DNA from: UBA1447 sp964627535
GTDB taxonomy: Bacteria; Bacillota; Clostridia; Oscillospirales; Acutalibacteraceae
Direction of reading: 5' to 3'
Assembly: GCA_964627535.1 (NCBI GenBank)
Contig: CAZVJW010000004.1
Coordinates: 1 to 64,000 of the forward strand
DNA length: 64,000 nucleotides
The notes beneath the pieces are model-generated. The model did not search any database. It saw only the letters and a program-made list of their open reading frames with translations, and was not told the origin of the DNA. The first letter of the stretch is position 1, and every line of letters begins with the position of its first letter. Of this stretch, positions 22,480 through 37,400 are shown in pieces. Both the position numbers and the translations under genes were made by a program.

Positions 22480-25400
22480 ATGAAGAAACATCTTACAATA
22501 AGACTATTAGGGCTGTTGCTTACGGCTTCTGTTTTGCTGTCCTCTACAGGTCTTATGGCCATGTTTGCTTCAGCTGAAGGTTCTTCGGATACTATATCTT
22601 CCGCAGACATTACTACGGGCTCAGCAGATATTACAAACAATGAAAATACAGGCACAACTACGGCAGAAACCGAAACGACACAACCGTTTACAACTGCGCC
22701 GTCGACGTCATCCGGAACCGAACAAAATAATACCGAAGAACCCGTGGCAACAGAACCGGCGTCAGGGGAGCAGCCGCAAACAACCGCTGTGGTACCCGAA
22801 ACCGAGGTAAACGTTGTTACCGAAGGCGGCATACTGGATACTGCTGGACCGACTATTGCCGTCGAAGGCGAAAAATTAAATGCCGCATCGCAATCGGTTA
22901 CCTGGCTTGGTGTTGACCACACAACAACCAACATGGGCAAGGCGTCGAATCCATATGATGTTTATGATCTCGCCCATTTTCTGGAAATTCAAAACTTGAT
23001 CAATGACACCGGAAACGCTGACAAGTACTTCCGCCTTACAGCGGATATTGATCTTGCTTCTGTAACCATTTCAAATTTTTTTGAATATGCCGGCTTCAGC
23101 GGTTCACTTGTTTGCCTCAGCCCTTCACTCGCAACCAGCAATCCGAGCCAAGTATTCATCAATTTTGACGGTGACGGTTATAAAATTAAAAATCTCAATG
23201 TTACGACAGTTAGCAATGAGATTTGCGCTATTTTCGGCTACCTCAGCGCAAATTCTAATGTCTACGATATTAACTTTGAAAACTGTTCATTAACAGTCAG
23301 TTTAAGTACGGCCAGAATCAGTGCTGTTGTGGCAGCGGAAAACGCCGGAATAATTCACGGATGCTCGTTTACCGGCAGCACATCGGCAGTAACGTTGAAT
23401 ATGAACGGTACCGCGGGTGACGGTTCAACCTCCGAAATCTTTGAACTGAGTACCGGACATGTGGTTAAGGTTGGTTACAGTGCTTTTGTCGGCGATAATG
23501 AAGGTACCATAGAGGATTGTTATTTTTCGAATATCAGCATACAAATTAATAAACGTTTATTTGTCGGTGCAGTTGCCGGTCAGAACAGCGGTACGATAAC
23601 CGGAATCAACGGTGAAGTCGGCGGTGTTACCGTAACAGCATTTGGTGTTTCCGGGGTAACGATCACTGCTATCAGCAATAACGACGGTTCGGGTCAAATT
23701 GGCTCAATTACCGGTAAAAACCGATCCGGCGCTACTCTTTCAGCTTGTACAGTCTGGCTGCCGGGGTCTAATACAGTAAATAGTTTTACATATGGAACTA
23801 AAATAGGAGGCATCACCGGTGTCAACGCAGGAACGCTTTCGAATTGCTATTCAAAGGGAAAGGTTTCGAATATCGGTGCGGTGAGTTCGTCGGTTTATGA
23901 CATGAAGGGCTACGGCGGCACTTTCGGCGGTATAGCCGGTGAAAATACCGGTACGATTAATACAAGCAGTGCTGAAAACATTGGTGTATATTTCACCAGC
24001 ACACAATATGCGGTTTTCGGGGGAATTGCCGGTACCTGTTCAAATACAGTTTCAAACAGTTTCTCTTCGGGTAAAGTCGGCGATCTCGGCAGTGTCGCAG
24101 CCGGTTACTTTTTGGGTGGTATTGTCGGCTCGGCTTCAACCGGTACGCTGCTCTCAAGCTGTTATGCGCTTGTTTATCTTTCGGAAAACGCTTTGCTTGC
24201 CGGTGCGTTAATCGGCAACGGGGCGAAATCGAACATGCTCAGTGCCACATATACAAATTATTGGTCGAGGCAGATAAGCGGTTGGCCGACACAATGCGCG
24301 CTCAACGGCTCTGACGATAATGACGTTTATCGTGTTGTTAAGGCAATAAATGTGGCCCCATATGCGACTTCAACGCTTCAAAAATCTTTGTTTACCGGCA
24401 CAAATAAACCTTCTTGGGGCAGTGCGGTTGTCAATGTGAACGGTATCGCCTCAACATCCGCTTTCGCTGAAACAAGCGACAATCTTTCCATGGTTGAATA
24501 TACAAATTATCTTGAGATAACAGGCGGTCCTACCGCCGGCACTTACGGTAAAGTTACATACAATTTAGCAATTGAACTCCCTGCGGGTATTGGTTCCACC
24601 GCACAGTCCACCATCACGCAGCAATTTTCTTTTGATACGGTAATGACTTCTATTGCGCCGGCCTCACCGGTTGTTTCGCTTTCCAATCCGATTGTTGTAA
24701 GCGATGCGACAGAAGTATTGCTTGTTAAGAATTTAAACTACTCGCATTTTAAACTCGGTGCTGATATTACCATGCCGGTCGTTGCTCCGAATGACTGGAA
24801 AACCTGTGTTTTTTCGGGCACGCTTGACGGCAATAATAAGACAATAACCACAAATAAACCGATATTTTCAAAAATTTACGGTTCACGCGACACAACAGTG
24901 CCTTCCGGCGGAGGCAGTGATATTGCGGCGAATCTCGAATATGGCTATGTTTACGCCCTCAAAATTATGCTGACTGCTAACATTACCACTGCCGGTGTTA
25001 TGGGCTCTGTTATGGGCGGAACGGTTAAGAATGTTACGCTAACGAACGATAAGATTAACTATCCGAACGTAAAATTGCTTGTAACCGACCCGTTAGCCAG
25101 TAATGTGGGTGCGTTTATTGACTATGTGCGCGGCAACAGTTATATTTATGGCTGTTTTACAGATATAATGGTTGACATTCAAAACTCCAATGTCAACTAT
25201 ATTGGCGGCTTAATCGGCAATATCAACGCCGAAAAGGCGACTGTCGAGAACTGCGGTTCCAACTCGTTTATTTATTGCCTTACAACGCTTCCCGCCATCG
25301 GCAGTATGGTAGGCGGAATTACGGCAAATACCAACGGGGTTGACAATGGTGTAATCCAAAACTGCTACAGCGGAGGATTGGTTCAAAGGGGCGGCAACAT

Positions 25401-28400
25401 AGTCGTCGGCAATAAGATCTCATCACATCTGCTGACAAATGTTTATTGGAGCATTAATGATACAAACACTTCAAACCAAGCGACTGTTACTTCTACAAAC
25501 AACATCAGTGTTTCTGATACTATCGTCCAATGGCGATTTGATGAAACCTTCGGTTATGTTTCCGAGGGTCAAAGCAGCGTAAACCTCTCTTTACCTTCGG
25601 CAATTAATGTTCTTGCGAATTCCGTTGCCGGTGAGTATACGGTTCAGGTGGATACGGGCGTAATTATAGTCGGAACGCTTTCGATTTCGGGCGGTAAACT
25701 GATTGTCCCGATTACGAAAACCGTACCGGGCTCATCAATCGCAGATACGATTTTGACCGTTACGCACAATGTGACCGGTCTCAAGGCGCGTGTCACGATT
25801 AAAAACGGCTTGAACAAGGTTGACGGCTTTTGGCAGATAAAAACACCCGGCGACCTTCAGTATTTCAGCACTAACCAGAATGTGTTTCTTGCCGACGGTA
25901 CAAACTGTAAGGCGCTTCTTGTGAATGATATCGATATGACCGGGTACACTTATAATCCTATCGGCTACTATAATATTACACCTGCGATAGCAAAGCCGTT
26001 CCAAGGTGTTTTCAATGGCAACAACAAAAAAATCAGTAACCTTACTATTACGGATAATCCTTTGATAGCAACCGGACAGATAGCGATGTTCGCTTATGAA
26101 AAAGATGCGACAATAAGCGCTTTAAAATTAGAAAACGCGAGTATTACCTGCGGCAATCTGCCAAGCACCGCGTGCCTTGTCGCGGTTGCCAGCGGCGGCA
26201 GCATACACGATATTGCGATAACGGACAGTACCGTCGCAAGTTCCTATAGCCTGGCGACAGGCAAGGCGTTTGCCGGTGGGCTGATAGGCAATATCATCTC
26301 GGGTAACGATGTTACTGTTTTTGCGATAGACATTACCCGCTTGACGATGTACATTACTGCCGACGGCACCCCGGCCGGCATCCCCTCCGGGGGGTATTCC
26401 GGCGGTGTAGTCGGCGATATTATAGATGCGAACACAACCATCAGCGACATTGGAATAAGCGATTTAAACTTGACCGGCTCTCAGTACATCGGCGGCGTTG
26501 TCGGTTACCAGGGCGAATCAATAGTTTCCAACACACAAACTGTACTCATCAGCGATGTGCAGATAACAGCTTCGGGTGCCGAAACATCAAAGATTCACGG
26601 CAGCCATAATGTTTTACCCAGTTATACCGGCGGCTATGTCGGCGGCATTGTCGGCGGATCGCTTTCCGACGCGTTAACCTCAAAAATTACCGCGTGCACC
26701 GTAACCGGTGTCGAAATTCACAACACCGGTGTCACTTTAGCCTCAACAGGCGCTACGGGCGGGATTGCCGGCTGGTTCAGCGGTTATATCGGCGACGATC
26801 CGGGGACGGACAATACTATAGAAGAATGCGTTGTCACCGACTGTACGATTTTGGGTTTATCGGCAGGCGGAATCGTCGGGAAGGCAGACACCAGTTCAGG
26901 TAATCTTGCCGCGACCGTTACACGGTGCAAGGTGACCGGCACCACCACAGTAACCGCCGGAGCCGGTGGCGCAGCGGGAGGTATATTCGGCGACTTTACC
27001 AATTATGACACGCTTCTGATACAATATTGCGTTGTCCAAAACGGCGTTACTGTTACCGGCGGTTTATGCGCCGGCGGCATATTGGGCTACATATCCAAAA
27101 CCAGCACCGCTTCAAATTCAACGACACATGTTTATGACTGCCAAAGTTTCGCGGCTGTTTCGGCGGGCGACAGCCCAAGTTACGCCGGCGGCATTATCGG
27201 CTCTGCGAGGAACATAATCAACTGCAATAAAATCACCAACTGCGTAGCGGGCGGCTCGGTTTCTGCGGTTTATTCCGCCGGCGGTATTGTCGGCTACCAC
27301 AGTAATTCCGCAGTGTATGTTCAGGGTACAGGCACCGGTTTCATGACAAGCTGCTATGTTACCGCGACATTAAGCGGCAACACCAGGCTCGGTAAATTGC
27401 TGGGTTATAACGGTTCAACCGCTACTTTTCCGAATGATGCTACTTTTGCCGATGCTTTCAAAACAAATGTCGTTTCAACCTACCCGCAGAACACCTCAAA
27501 CTTCGGCAGAGCAGCCATGAATGCTTTTTCGTCCGCCCGTGCTATTTTTACGGATATTAACAGGCCGGATTCGGTCCAGGCCAATTACCAGCACGGGTCC
27601 GCGGTTGAAGTTAACCTTTATGATACCGCGAGGACCGCGACAATAAATGTTACGAATGTTCCGGCCAACGGTTTTACATATGTTTCAGCCTCCGGTTGGG
27701 TAACCGAGAGTGTACAGAAACTTGAGGTTACAGGATGTTCGGCCACGACTGTTGATGTTAAAGCACTCAGGTCAACAGCAAGCGGGAATCCGACCGGCGT
27801 TGTCGCCGTCTATGAGAATTCCGGCGTACCGATTTCACCGGACGGAACTGACGTAAGTTTAACTTTCCGCGCGCGTATACCCGTCTATTGCAACTCCATA
27901 AATTATGCGTGGGAAGGCGCAGGCACATCGGGTGATCCATGGCTGATTAAAACTAAATACGACCTTGATGAGCTGCGTAATCATATCCTTACTGATGAAA
28001 ACAGCACGCAGTATTTCGGCGGTTATTATAAAATTGTCAACGATATCACATTTACGGATGAAGATTACGCTATAACAGGACCCGGAGATTTTTATAACGG
28101 CGGAAAGTTATTTACGCCGATAGCCGGCGGCACAGGCAAGATTGCCTTTGTCGGCTCAATTGACGGTAATGGAAAAATAATATCAAATTTAAAAATTAAC
28201 AATACCGGTATTAATGCAACCTATAACGGCCTTTTTGAGCAGTCCGGCACGCAGACAATCATATACGGCGGTGTGCCTGTTGTTCTTACCGCTGAATTTA
28301 AAAATCTTGAGATAAGCGGCGCGGATATTCAAGGCGACCTCACATACACCACACATGCGGGCGTCCTTGTCGGCAATGCCGACAGCACTGCTTTTAAAGC

Positions 28401-31400
28401 TGTTAAGATTTCAAACAGTGTTGTCGCGAAGGTTACCACCTATGCCGGCGGGATAGCAGGTTACGCTACGCTGTCGACAGTAACCGGTTTAACGCTGCCT
28501 GATACAACATATGTCCCGACAAATGTCAGCGGTACAACTGTTACCGTTTCTGCCGGTATGGCAGGAGGCATTGCGGGGCGCTTCGGCGGAACCATAGGGG
28601 AAACTGTTTCAGGCGGTTTTGCTGTCAGCGTATCGTCCTGCGCAATCAACGGTTATGATGCGGGCGGACTTGTCGGGTGCAACTATCAATTATCTTTAAA
28701 TGTACTGTATGCGCTTGTTTCCGGCGGTTCCGTAACATCGGCAGCCACGAGTGATTCTTACGCCGTAGGCGGTATTATCGGCCGTGCGGACGGTACCGGC
28801 AACTATCCCGTTTCTATTACTTATACGAAGGTTGACGGTACGGCTGTGACAGCTGTCTGCCTCGCCGGCGGGATTATCGGCAAAATGGGTGTTGTCCCGA
28901 CAGGTATAACCAATATGCTGCTCGTGCAGCACACCGAGAGTTATGCTGCGGTCCAAGCGACAGCGACAACCGGCACCGGTTATGCGGGCGGTATTGTTGC
29001 TTATCTCTCGAATCCTTTAATTGTTCAAATCACCGACGGTGTGGCCGGAGGTTCCGTTACCGCGTATACTTATATTGGCGGAATTGTGTCGTTTATCGAG
29101 ACGAATGCACTTTATACACTCGATAATACCGGGGCGATTAACTCGCTTATGAGCAACTTCGTCGTTTCGGCACTAATAAGTTCGTCTAATCCCGGAGCCA
29201 AGGTGGGGTTGGTTTTAGGCTATACGCATTATTCGATGATGCCTGAAAATGTTTCTTATACTTTTTTACCTATTGTTAATATTAAGTATTCATCTTATCA
29301 ATATGTACCCGGCGGGTTTATAATTGGCAACGGTACTATTAACGGATATCAGACGCCTAATTTTAAGGAAACAGTCTATGATCTTAACAAAGGTTATGCT
29401 GACACTTGGACAGATACCTATAGAGGTATGAGGCACTTTAACGGTGCGGAAGATACGCTTACGGTCGTTCTTGGCAATGATCCTGTTGTACTAACCGATA
29501 CAAACGTTTTGCTGCCGCTTTTCACCGGGTCCTATGGTTTCAATACCGGCAGTACCTTTGCGAATTTCACGGATACCCAAAATATGAATTTTACCCTTTC
29601 GGGCGTAACATCAAATAAAGTTAATTTGGTCAGTTATAATTTATTAACCAATACTTTATCACGAGGCACTTCGGAAGGCGGCGGTGACCTTCGGTTCACA
29701 TATGCCAACGGGTTGATAATATCGTTGAAAGTGATAGCCTATTCCGATCTTGAAGGTATCGGTACTCCGGGGGATCCTTATCAAATAAAGCGAACCGGTC
29801 ATTTCGACCTGTTAAGAGTTTTACCTTCAAAGTATTTTGAGCAGATGAACGATATCGCATTTACTGTTGCGGATTTTCAAAGCGGCGGGGATTACTATAA
29901 CAGCAACAGCCTTTGGGAACCGGTTAAAGGTTCCGGCGCTACGGTCTTTTTTACCGGTCAATATAACGGCGGCGGTTATACCATATCCGGTATGAAGATT
30001 AACCGTCCAACCACCGATTACGTAGGCTTCTTTGCAAAAATTTCCAACGGAAAAATATATAACCTTACAATTGCTAATGCGATTGTTACCGGCAGCAACT
30101 ATGTCGGCGTTCTCGCGGGCGAAACAACCGGCAGCGGAGCAGCCTTGTCTGTAACCGGTGTTCACGATGTTCATGTGCTGAACTGCGCGGTTTCCACCAC
30201 GACTGCCGGCTCATCCGGCACACCTGTTTGCATCGGCGGCCTTGTGGGCGTTGAAAAATCCACAGTTCAAATTCCTTTGTCTGCCGGTATAAGCGGCTGT
30301 ACGGTCACTTCGACAACTGTTACGACAGGCAACGGTGAATATACCGACGCAGGCGGCATCGCCGCAAAGGTGCAGAGTGTCGAAAACTGCGTTGCCGACA
30401 ATGTCACCGTCACTGCCGGTTATTACGCCGGCGGGATAGCCGCAAGGTCAAGCATAACCGTAACGGGTGATGGGAACCCGCTGCTTATTAAGAACTGTAC
30501 GGTCACCGGTGTCAGCGGCATTTCGCAGATAACGGCAAATTACAGCGGTGCCGCAGCGGTTGCCGGCGGAATAATGGCCTATATGGACAAGGTAATCCAG
30601 CTGACCATTGAATCCTGCCTGGTTTCATCGGATGTTGTAATCAAATGCGGCACCGTCTCTGCAGGTGGCGGAGCAGGCGGCATCATGGGTTTCATCAAAG
30701 GCCAGAATGTCACCAATACTTATTTCACGGCGGCGATTAAAGACTGTGAAAGCTATGCGAGCGTTATCGCCAGGAATGAAGCCGGCGGAGTTTTATCTTC
30801 AATAAAAGGCGTAAAGGTCCAGATGGCGAATATGCTTATTGAAGGCTGCGTCGGCGGCGGCGAGGTACAGTCATTAAGCACCGGCGCCGCGGGTTGCGCG
30901 GGTGGAATAATCGGCGGTGTGAATGTGACAAGCGGCGTTGTTGACACAACCGTTGCGTTTATCAAGGACTGTATTGCCAGTGCTTCGCTTTCGGTCGGTG
31001 CGGGCACAAGACTTGGCAAATTTGTCGGCGACTGCACGTCCATCAATTATGACAATATTTCCGATATAATTTATCCGACGGTATTTAACAACAACTATTA
31101 CAGCTCCTTCCCGCAGGATAAAGAACCGTTTGGCGATCAAACGATGTCAGCTTCGCAATATCTTGGCAGCAGTATGACGGATGTAATGCTCTGCAAGCAA
31201 ATTACCGGCAACCCGTTAGAAAGCATGACCGTCCGAAACCTTCTCGGGGAAGAATTTTCCCCGGTGGCTATCGCTACTTTCGGCACGCCTCCCGTTACGA
31301 CGAATTTCGAAGCGGAGATATCTATTTGGAACGGAGCGGCTCCTGCGGATTTGGTTGCCGGCGAACCGTATGCAATTGACAACGGCGATCATGACGACGG

Positions 31401-34400
31401 AGTGAATCCTTTCCACGCCCTTGCGGTATCGGGAATTACCGCCACAACCTCTGCTGCCGTTACATGGGAATGCACCGGCGAGGGCGCGGCAAAGGCGGTT
31501 TATATCGGTATCAGGCCGACGAACCAGACTGCCGGGTACATTGAGGCAGCCATCGGTTACGGGCTTACTGTTTCGATACCGCTTGTTACTTTTGATATTA
31601 ACGGTACCGGGCTTTCGAGCAACCCGTTTCAGATAACAACGGCTCAGCACCTGACACTTATGTATTACCTGAACAAAGCTTACTTCAAACAAATGAATGA
31701 TATTACCGTAACTGCAGCCGATTACGCTGCCGGTACTTACAATGCGGAGACAGAGGAATATGACGGCCGCGGGGTGCTTTACAGCGAAGGGTACACAGGT
31801 TTCAGGCCTGTCGGTTCATTCTCCAAACCGTTTACAGGCAGTTATAACGGGCAGAATTTTAGAATTTCGGGCATATACAGTACAAATAAAGAAATGGATT
31901 ACATAGGATTTTTCGGGTATGTTTCCGGCAATTCAGCGCTCGAAAATATCCATATTGAATTGATGTCAAATGTCGACGGAAGTCCATATGGCACCATCGG
32001 CGGGATGAACGGCAGGTATTATGTCGGCGGTCTTGCCGGTTACTGCGATTCCGAAACCACGGTTCGAAACTGTTCCGTTGCTTTTGGCCAGGTTGCCGGC
32101 AGGCATACCGTGGGCGGACTTATAGGTGAAAGCTCCACATCCATATCGGATTGCTTTACCGATTGCGATGTGCTTGCCGTCGGACGTCAGGGCGCCGGCG
32201 CTTTCGCAGGCGAAGCAGGCGGTTTAATAGGTAATGTCTACGATGATACCCTTACTCATATAAGCATTTCAAGCTGTTTCGCTACCGGCAGCATTTATTC
32301 CGGCAACCAGCATGCAGGCGGACTTGTCGGTGTGGTAACCGGTTCCATTAACTCTGTTTTAAATGTTACCGATGCTTTCTTCACCGGCAATATCAAGTCG
32401 AGTGATGAATCAAGCGTAGGTGCGGCATCAATCCTTTTCGGCTCGGGAGACAACAACATAGGTATCGCGAACTGCAACAAGGCTTATGTTGCCGGTACGA
32501 ATACAAGTTTTAAAAGTACAATGCTGCCTGTCACAAGCCAAAACGGCACAAAGACAAACATTTACTTTGATTCCACTGTTTTGGGACTTACAACAGCGGT
32601 ACAGGGAACGGCTAAAACAACCGGGGAACTTTCGAACGGCACATTGCCGACCGGTTTCCTTGCTGCTGACTGGACAGTATCCTCCGGCAGCTACCCGCGT
32701 TTGATAATGGCGGATAACTATTCAAATGCTTTCTGCGCGCTTGCTGCCTTACCCCTGCAGACGGATGCCAAGGAACTTCAAAACAGCGGCTCACTTGCAG
32801 ACGGCGCTCTTTTCCAAACAAAAATAGCAAATACGGTAAATGGTTCGGCTATAACGGCCACCTCCTCAAAACTTGACATTTCGGATACATTGGCCTATCC
32901 GTCCGGCTATGACGCAGACCTTTACGGCAACGGCGCAGACCGCGCCGTGGATATGCTTTTCGGTAACACAACAGGCAATACGATTACGATTTACCGCAAC
33001 ATATTCGCAACGACAGCTTTCCCTCTGGAAGCAAATTTACTGGAATATAAGATTGAGCGCGGCGAGCTTTGGTACGACTGTAAAACTCCGGTTGTAACCC
33101 TGACCGCTTCCATAAACGGTTTTGATGTTTCAAGAAGGATAAAAATACCGCTCGAAACAGCAGCGAATCATTATTACCTCGCGACGGAACGCCAGCTTCG
33201 GACATTGAGCACAAACTATGAGACAACCGGTAAATTCAGCGCATTACGCGCTGCGTTAAACACCTATGATTCAACAGTAAATTTAACCGCCGATACAAGC
33301 CTGCGAGGGGAGGAGTTTGAGCCGATACTCAGCTTTAAAGGTGTTTTCAACGGCAATGACTTTACTGTCGGTAAATTGAAAATTATAACCAAATCCACAA
33401 CAGATTATGTTGGGATGTTTAATAAGCTTGAAAGTTCAAATGCAGGCAATATTGTTACAATTAAAAATATTAATTTAAAAGATGTTTGGATTTCGGGCAA
33501 AAACTATGTCGGGGCGCTGACCGGCAAGGCAAACAATTATACACTGATAAGCAACTGCCATGTTTACCCAAGCGGGGATACCGGGGTTGACGCGAGCTAT
33601 GTAACAGGCAATACAACCGTGGGCGGTCTTTTAGGTTGGGCACAGGGCACAATTACCGCAGGCTGCCGCAGTGCCGTTGAAGTTACAGGTGTTAATACTG
33701 TCGGCGGGCTTGTCGGCCTGTCGGCAGCGGTTATAGACAACTCGTATGCAACCGGAAATGTAACAGCTGCTATAACATCCGGTTCCAATATCGGCATTGG
33801 CGGCTTTGCCGGCTTTGTTTCGGCAGGGTCTGTTAATTATGCTTTCGCGTCAGGTAATGTGCTTGTAAGCACAGTTGACGATTTTACTGATGTTCAGAAG
33901 AAAATCGGCGTAGGCGGTTTCATCGGTACTGTTACAGCGGGTTCTGTCCTTGCCTGTTTTGCCAGCGGAAATGTCAGGGCAGAGGATGTCGGTACATTGA
34001 AAAACACCTCAGCAGCCGGTTCGCTGCAATTCGGTGTTGGTGGATTTACAGGTATAAACGACTGCCAGCTGACCGGCTGTTACTCATCATCCTCCGTTTT
34101 TGCCGAGTTTACCGGTGAGGTTTTGGGTGTTGCAGGCGGCGTTGTAAGCGCCGGTGTCGGTGGTGTTTCAGGGATAGCTTCCAACACAGTGTCGGACGCG
34201 TATTCATCAGGCAGTGTTTTCAGGGAAACATCCCAAACATATCCGCCTGTGAGCGATACATATACATATTATCTCAATGCGATAGGCGGCGTTATTGGTA
34301 CAACAGCCGGAAATTCCTCATCGCACACACTGCTTTACTTTGATATATGGAACAGCAGCTACGGTTCTTCTTTTAAGGCTATTGGCGGCCAGGCGGATAC

Positions 34401-37400
34401 AGAGTTTGTCAGAAGCCTTACCACCGACCAGTTAACCATATCACAGGCATTGCGCGAAACCGGTACGACTCCCTTAAAACTAAGTACAAACTATTGGAGT
34501 TTTAACTCCGGGGCTTATCCGTGCCTGTTGTCACTTGTTCAGCAAACCGTTTCGCCTTACATCCGCTATCCGGCCGTCTTAAGCTGTGTCGCTGTTATCC
34601 CCAATGTCCGCGACACATCCGCAAGAACAGGTTTTGGTATTACAATGGCAATAACGACACCAAACAGCCTGACTGTTCTCGGTCAGGAATATCTGCTCGA
34701 CTGGTCGGTATCAGCCGGAAGTGAAGTTCGCTTTTTGGAGGAAAAATCCGGTTCCATCAGTACTTTTATTCCGATAAGAACAACAAATGAAAGCCAGATA
34801 TTGAGCCTTGTCGCCGAAATAAAAGATAACAGCCTTTATGGTTCAAGAGGTTTTGACAGACTCTGCGCCCAAATGCTCGGTACCGAGACAAAGCCATATC
34901 TGGTTTCTAACAAGAGTGACCTTCAGCACATCGCTTTGCCGCAGATTGCCGGCTACTATGATATAACCGGCTTTGAAAATTTCTACAACACATGGTATTC
35001 TCCCGTTACAATAACCGGCGGTATTTGCACCAATGTTGCAGGTAAGGTTTATTTTAAGCTGCTCAGCGATATTAACATGGTTGTTGATGTCAACTACACA
35101 TATTCCGGCGGGAAACTTACTGCCGTAGTTAATTATGATGGTGACACGAATAATTGGAATGATAACCATCATATCGGCCAGGTGCCGGCAAACTACGGCT
35201 CAATTCCATTCCAGGGTATCTCGTTCGCCGGCAATGATTATACAATAAAGAACTTCACATCCGACAGAGAATTTATCTATGGTATCAGCGCTGCTTCCGA
35301 TGTCAGGGATGTCGGTTTTGAAAACCTGAATATCGATACGGATACGACAGATCCCCCGGTTCAGGGTACGGCCAGCACTGCGCTTGTTCTGAATAATTTG
35401 GGGACTATTGACGGCTGTATGATCATCAGCGGTAGTATTACCTCATCAGCGGCGGATAAGGTTGCGGGTATTGTCGCGAACAATTACGCAACGCTCACAA
35501 ATTCAATTGTAAATGCTGATATTACGGGTAAATCCAATGTCGGAGGCATAACAGCGATAAACGCCGCTTCAGGCAGTATAACCAAGTGCGCTTATACAGG
35601 CGGTACGATTATTGTTACACAGGATGCATCCACCGCAGCGTATGCCGGGGGAATTGCCGGTAAAAACAGCGGCGGCATAAGTAACTGCTATACAATGGGT
35701 TCAATAAGTTCGACAAACGGAGCCACAGCAATCGGCGGCCTTACGGGTGAAAATGCCGGTGCCGGGATAATATCTGCGGCCTATTCAAGAACAGCCGTAA
35801 ACGGCGGCGACAATATAGGCGGTTTTGCGGGTACAAATGCCGGGTCAATAACAAATGCGTTCTCCGCCGGCAAGGTTACTGTTTCCCCATCTGCCGTTCA
35901 GTCCGGTATTTTCTGCGGCACAAACTCCGGCATATTAACCGATTGTTTTGCGGATAAGGCTCTTTCCGGTTCGTCAACATACAAACTTTTAACAAGCGTA
36001 ACCAGAACGGAAAATATAACCGAAAAGACCTACACCGAAGGGTCAGTCTTTACTGCCTCCTCAAACGCCACCGCCTATCCGCAGCTTAAAGCGATACTCG
36101 CTCTGGATAACGCTTACGGAACAGGTATATATATCCCGCAAAAATATCAGCTGCTTATCGGCGGTTCTGCCGTAAGTTCGGCAACGCTTACAACTAAATA
36201 TTCCCAATATATAGATACGCTCGCATTAAGCACAGCAAATACTGTAAGTTCGGTATCAACCCCCGAAGCATATCTGACGGATATCGGCTGGACATCAAGC
36301 AACAGCAGCATTATATCGGATGCCGGTGCGACAGGGGCTTCCTCCGGTTCAGCAACATTGACAGCGGGGATAACAGTCAGCGCCAGTAACGGCAAAACAT
36401 ATATTATTACGTTGCCTGTCGAGGTGGCCACAGGCGGTCAGAATCCGAATTTCGCGGGCGGAAACGGAGCGAATACCGCACCTTACCAGATCGATTCTGT
36501 TGAAAGCTTTAATTCACTGTCATATTACGGTTTCGATGAGGATAACAACTACATAGTTACTGCGGATATTAATTATGCAAATGACTGCCCGGCAGTACCG
36601 ATAACCGTATTCAACGGGCATTTAGACGGGCAAAAGAATGATATTTATGATGTAACGGTGGATAATAACTCGGGTCTGTTTGGTTTAATCAACACAGGAG
36701 CGACGCTTATAAATCTGGGTTTGGTTGGCGCTAAAACAACAACTGCTTCAACGGAAGGTTACGCCGGCCTGCTTGCCGGCCACGCGCAGGGCGCTGCAAT
36801 TACAAATTGTTATGCAGTCGGTGAAATCAGTTTGAATGCGGCTTATGTCGGCGGACTTGTGGGGCTTGCAAATGATGGCACAACAATTTCGGGCTGTATG
36901 ACTTCCGGCACCTTTACAAATACTTCCGCTTCGGGCGATACCGGCGGAATAGCGGCCTGTGCCGATACGTTAACCACAACCGGAATATCCGGCTGTTTCT
37001 CAACAGCTTATGTGCAGGGCAACGGAAATACCGGCGGTATCGTCGGCGAAGTGATAAACAGCTCGATGGTTACAAACTGCACCTATGCCGGCATGGTTAT
37101 GGATACCGCGCTTGCAAGCGGCGCTTCCGCACCTTTTATAACAACCATCGGGAACATCACCGGCAGCAAATCGGAAAATTCGGCAATAACCGGCTGTTAC
37201 TATGATAAACAGATAACACTGATTTCAGACGCAAATGCCACCGCGGAATTCACCGCGGAGCTGATGACAGGCTCAACCTATACGTTTGATGCGGGCTTGA
37301 GCGGCGGCAGCGATAAATTCACCGAAGGGGTTGCTTTCGGGGTAATGCCTGTTAGATTCCTTTTGGGAACCGCTGCAGGCTCGACGGAGGGCTTCTCAAC